A DNA stretch of 64,000 nt from Zobellia galactanivorans (GTDB lineage: Bacteria > Bacteroidota > Bacteroidia > Flavobacteriales > Flavobacteriaceae). The translations under genes were made by a program, and so were the position numbers. This document shows, in pieces, positions 63,224 through 64,000 of the stretch. Numbering within the stretch: the stretch's first letter is position 1; each line of letters starts with the position of its first letter. Below the pieces are notes generated by a model. That model did no database searches. It was not told where the DNA came from and was given only the letters and a program-made list of their open reading frames with translations. Location of the stretch: assembly GCF_000973105.1 (NCBI RefSeq), contig NC_015844.1, positions 2,042,501 through 2,106,500 of the forward strand. Reading direction: 5' to 3'.

Positions 63224-64000
63224 ATGAAAACGAGACAGCTTATATTGCTATTTGTAGGGGGATTTTTTTGGGTCTCCCTATTGGCGTATGCCCAAGAAAC
63301 GCCCACTATAGATGAAAACCAGAGTGCCGAAGTTTTTTTGGAGGATTATTCGGACGACTTTCAAGAGAAATTTTTTGAAGCCCTGAAGCAAAAGGGTATC
63401 GAGAACTATGATAGGGCCATTAATCTCATGCTCGAGTGCAAACAGCTCGACGCCGAAAACGATGTGGTAGACCATGAGCTCGCAAAGCTCTATTTAAAGG
63501 AAAAACAATATCCTGTGGCCGAAGAGTATGCCTTGGCCGCACTTTTGGCCCGGCCCGACAATCCTTGGTATGTCGATACTTACGTTGATATCGCGTTGAA
63601 GCAGCAAAAATCCGTAGATTCCTCAAGGGAGCAATTGCCTTTTGACAATGTAAAATTTAAGGAAAACCTCGCCCTGATTTTCTTCAGGAAGGGAAGGGCC
63701 AAGGAGGCACAGTCCGTTTTAAAGGAAACACCTAAGTCTAGTTTTACCCAACAGCTTTCCATAAAAGTGGCCGATTTAATCGAGGCACAGGAAGCCGCGG
63801 CCAGCAAAAGTTCCTTTACCTTCTCCAATGACGGCGGTTCTGAATCGGGGTCTTTTGAGCAATATAGAAGCCGTATTCAAGGAATGCTTCAAACCAAGAA
63901 TTACCTCGCCTTAGACCGGGTTGCGGCCGAAGCCTTGGAAAGTTATCCTTCGCAACCTTATTTTTATTACGCCCAAGGACTTGCCCTAAACAGGAAAGGA
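63224..64000 (+). CDS. Tetratricopeptide repeat protein, N-terminal part (cut by window edge)
   Basis: At least 259 residues, open to the last base. The ATG at 63224 begins a signal peptide (QLILLLFVGGFFWVSLLAYAQ), so the protein is periplasmic or outer-membrane-associated. TPR-like helix pairs are visible from about residue 45 (IENYDRAINLMLECKQLD, HELAKLYLKEKQYPVAEEYALAALLARP, LALIFFRKGRAKEAQSVLKE) and again near the end (YFYYAQGLALNRKG). It follows dut after 35 bases. Its function is unknown, and the C-terminal part is outside the window. Confidence 0.85.
   Translation, partial: MKTRQLILLFVGGFFWVSLLAYAQETPTIDENQSAEVFLEDYSDDFQEKFFEALKQKGIENYDRAINLMLECKQLDAENDVVDHELAKLYLKEKQYPVAEEYALAALLARPDNPWYVDTYVDIALKQQKSVDSSREQLPFDNVKFKENLALIFFRKGRAKEAQSVLKETPKSSFTQQLSIKVADLIEAQEAAASKSSFTFSNDGGSESGSFEQYRSRIQGMLQTKNYLALDRVAAEALESYPSQPYFYYAQGLALNRKG

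Overview
The window looks like chromosomal DNA of a marine-type member of the Bacteroidota, most likely family Flavobacteriaceae. The evidence is a SusC/SusD pair, a SprE/PorW-type lipoprotein and a PorE-like OmpA protein of the type IX secretion/gliding machinery, a split ATP synthase operon lacking the beta and epsilon genes, several Bacteroidota-only DUF families, and promoters of the form TTTG-N18/19-TAnnTTTG. I cannot fix the genus. I saw no rRNA, tRNA, CRISPR array, insertion sequence or prophage.

Layout. 1-9.3 kb is envelope housekeeping: the end of pgk, an MltD-like LysM transglycosylase with a DUF4837 lipoprotein, a convergent OmpA/TPR/beta-propeller protein, tatA, an M23 peptidase and a GH3-family adenylating enzyme. 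9.4-30.4 kb is one long plus-strand surface polysaccharide cluster. It starts with an unknown 561-residue protein and a Wzz-like chain-length regulator. The dTDP-L-rhamnose genes rfbBACD follow, then four of the five steps to UDP-2,3-diacetamido-2,3-dideoxymannuronate (WbpD, WbpE, WbpB and WbpI types; the WbpA dehydrogenase is absent). A visibly AT-richer block then carries the flippase, an asparagine-synthase-like amidotransferase, an acetyltransferase, three glycosyltransferases, two polymerase/ligase-like membrane proteins and a beta-propeller protein. A WcaJ/WbaP-type initiating transferase closes the cluster. The expected product is a polymer with rhamnose and an aminouronic acid that may be amidated and acetylated.

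30.5-36.6 kb holds purD, small Flavobacteria-type membrane proteins, a DUF4254/GT9 pair, a TetR regulator and a DUF2064 transferase. 36.7-46.8 kb is an uptake locus: SusC, SusD, a YnjB-like binding lipoprotein, two permeases, an ATPase, an unusual nucleoside hydrolase and a patatin. The genes suggest import of a nucleoside-like or other small solute across both membranes, but the substrate is not known. 46.8-51.5 kb has a PaaE-like reductase and a PadR regulator with a near-perfect 36-bp palindrome at its promoter, followed by a HAAS-like membrane protein and a DUF5687/ATPase exporter.

52-60.9 kb runs SprE/PorW, bactofilin, AtpI/AtpZ, a small membrane protein and atpB-E-F-H-A-G, ending in a strong terminator. 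The last 3 kb carry a second Wzx-like flippase, dut and the start of a TPR protein that runs off the window.

The most rewarding regions for a second look are the polysaccharide cluster (amidotransferase without the N-terminal cysteine, cytoplasmic beta-propeller, missing WbpA), the SusCD-YnjBCD-nucleoside hydrolase locus, and the PadR/HAAS/ABC switch. No clear candidate for a wholly new defence or mobile system was seen.
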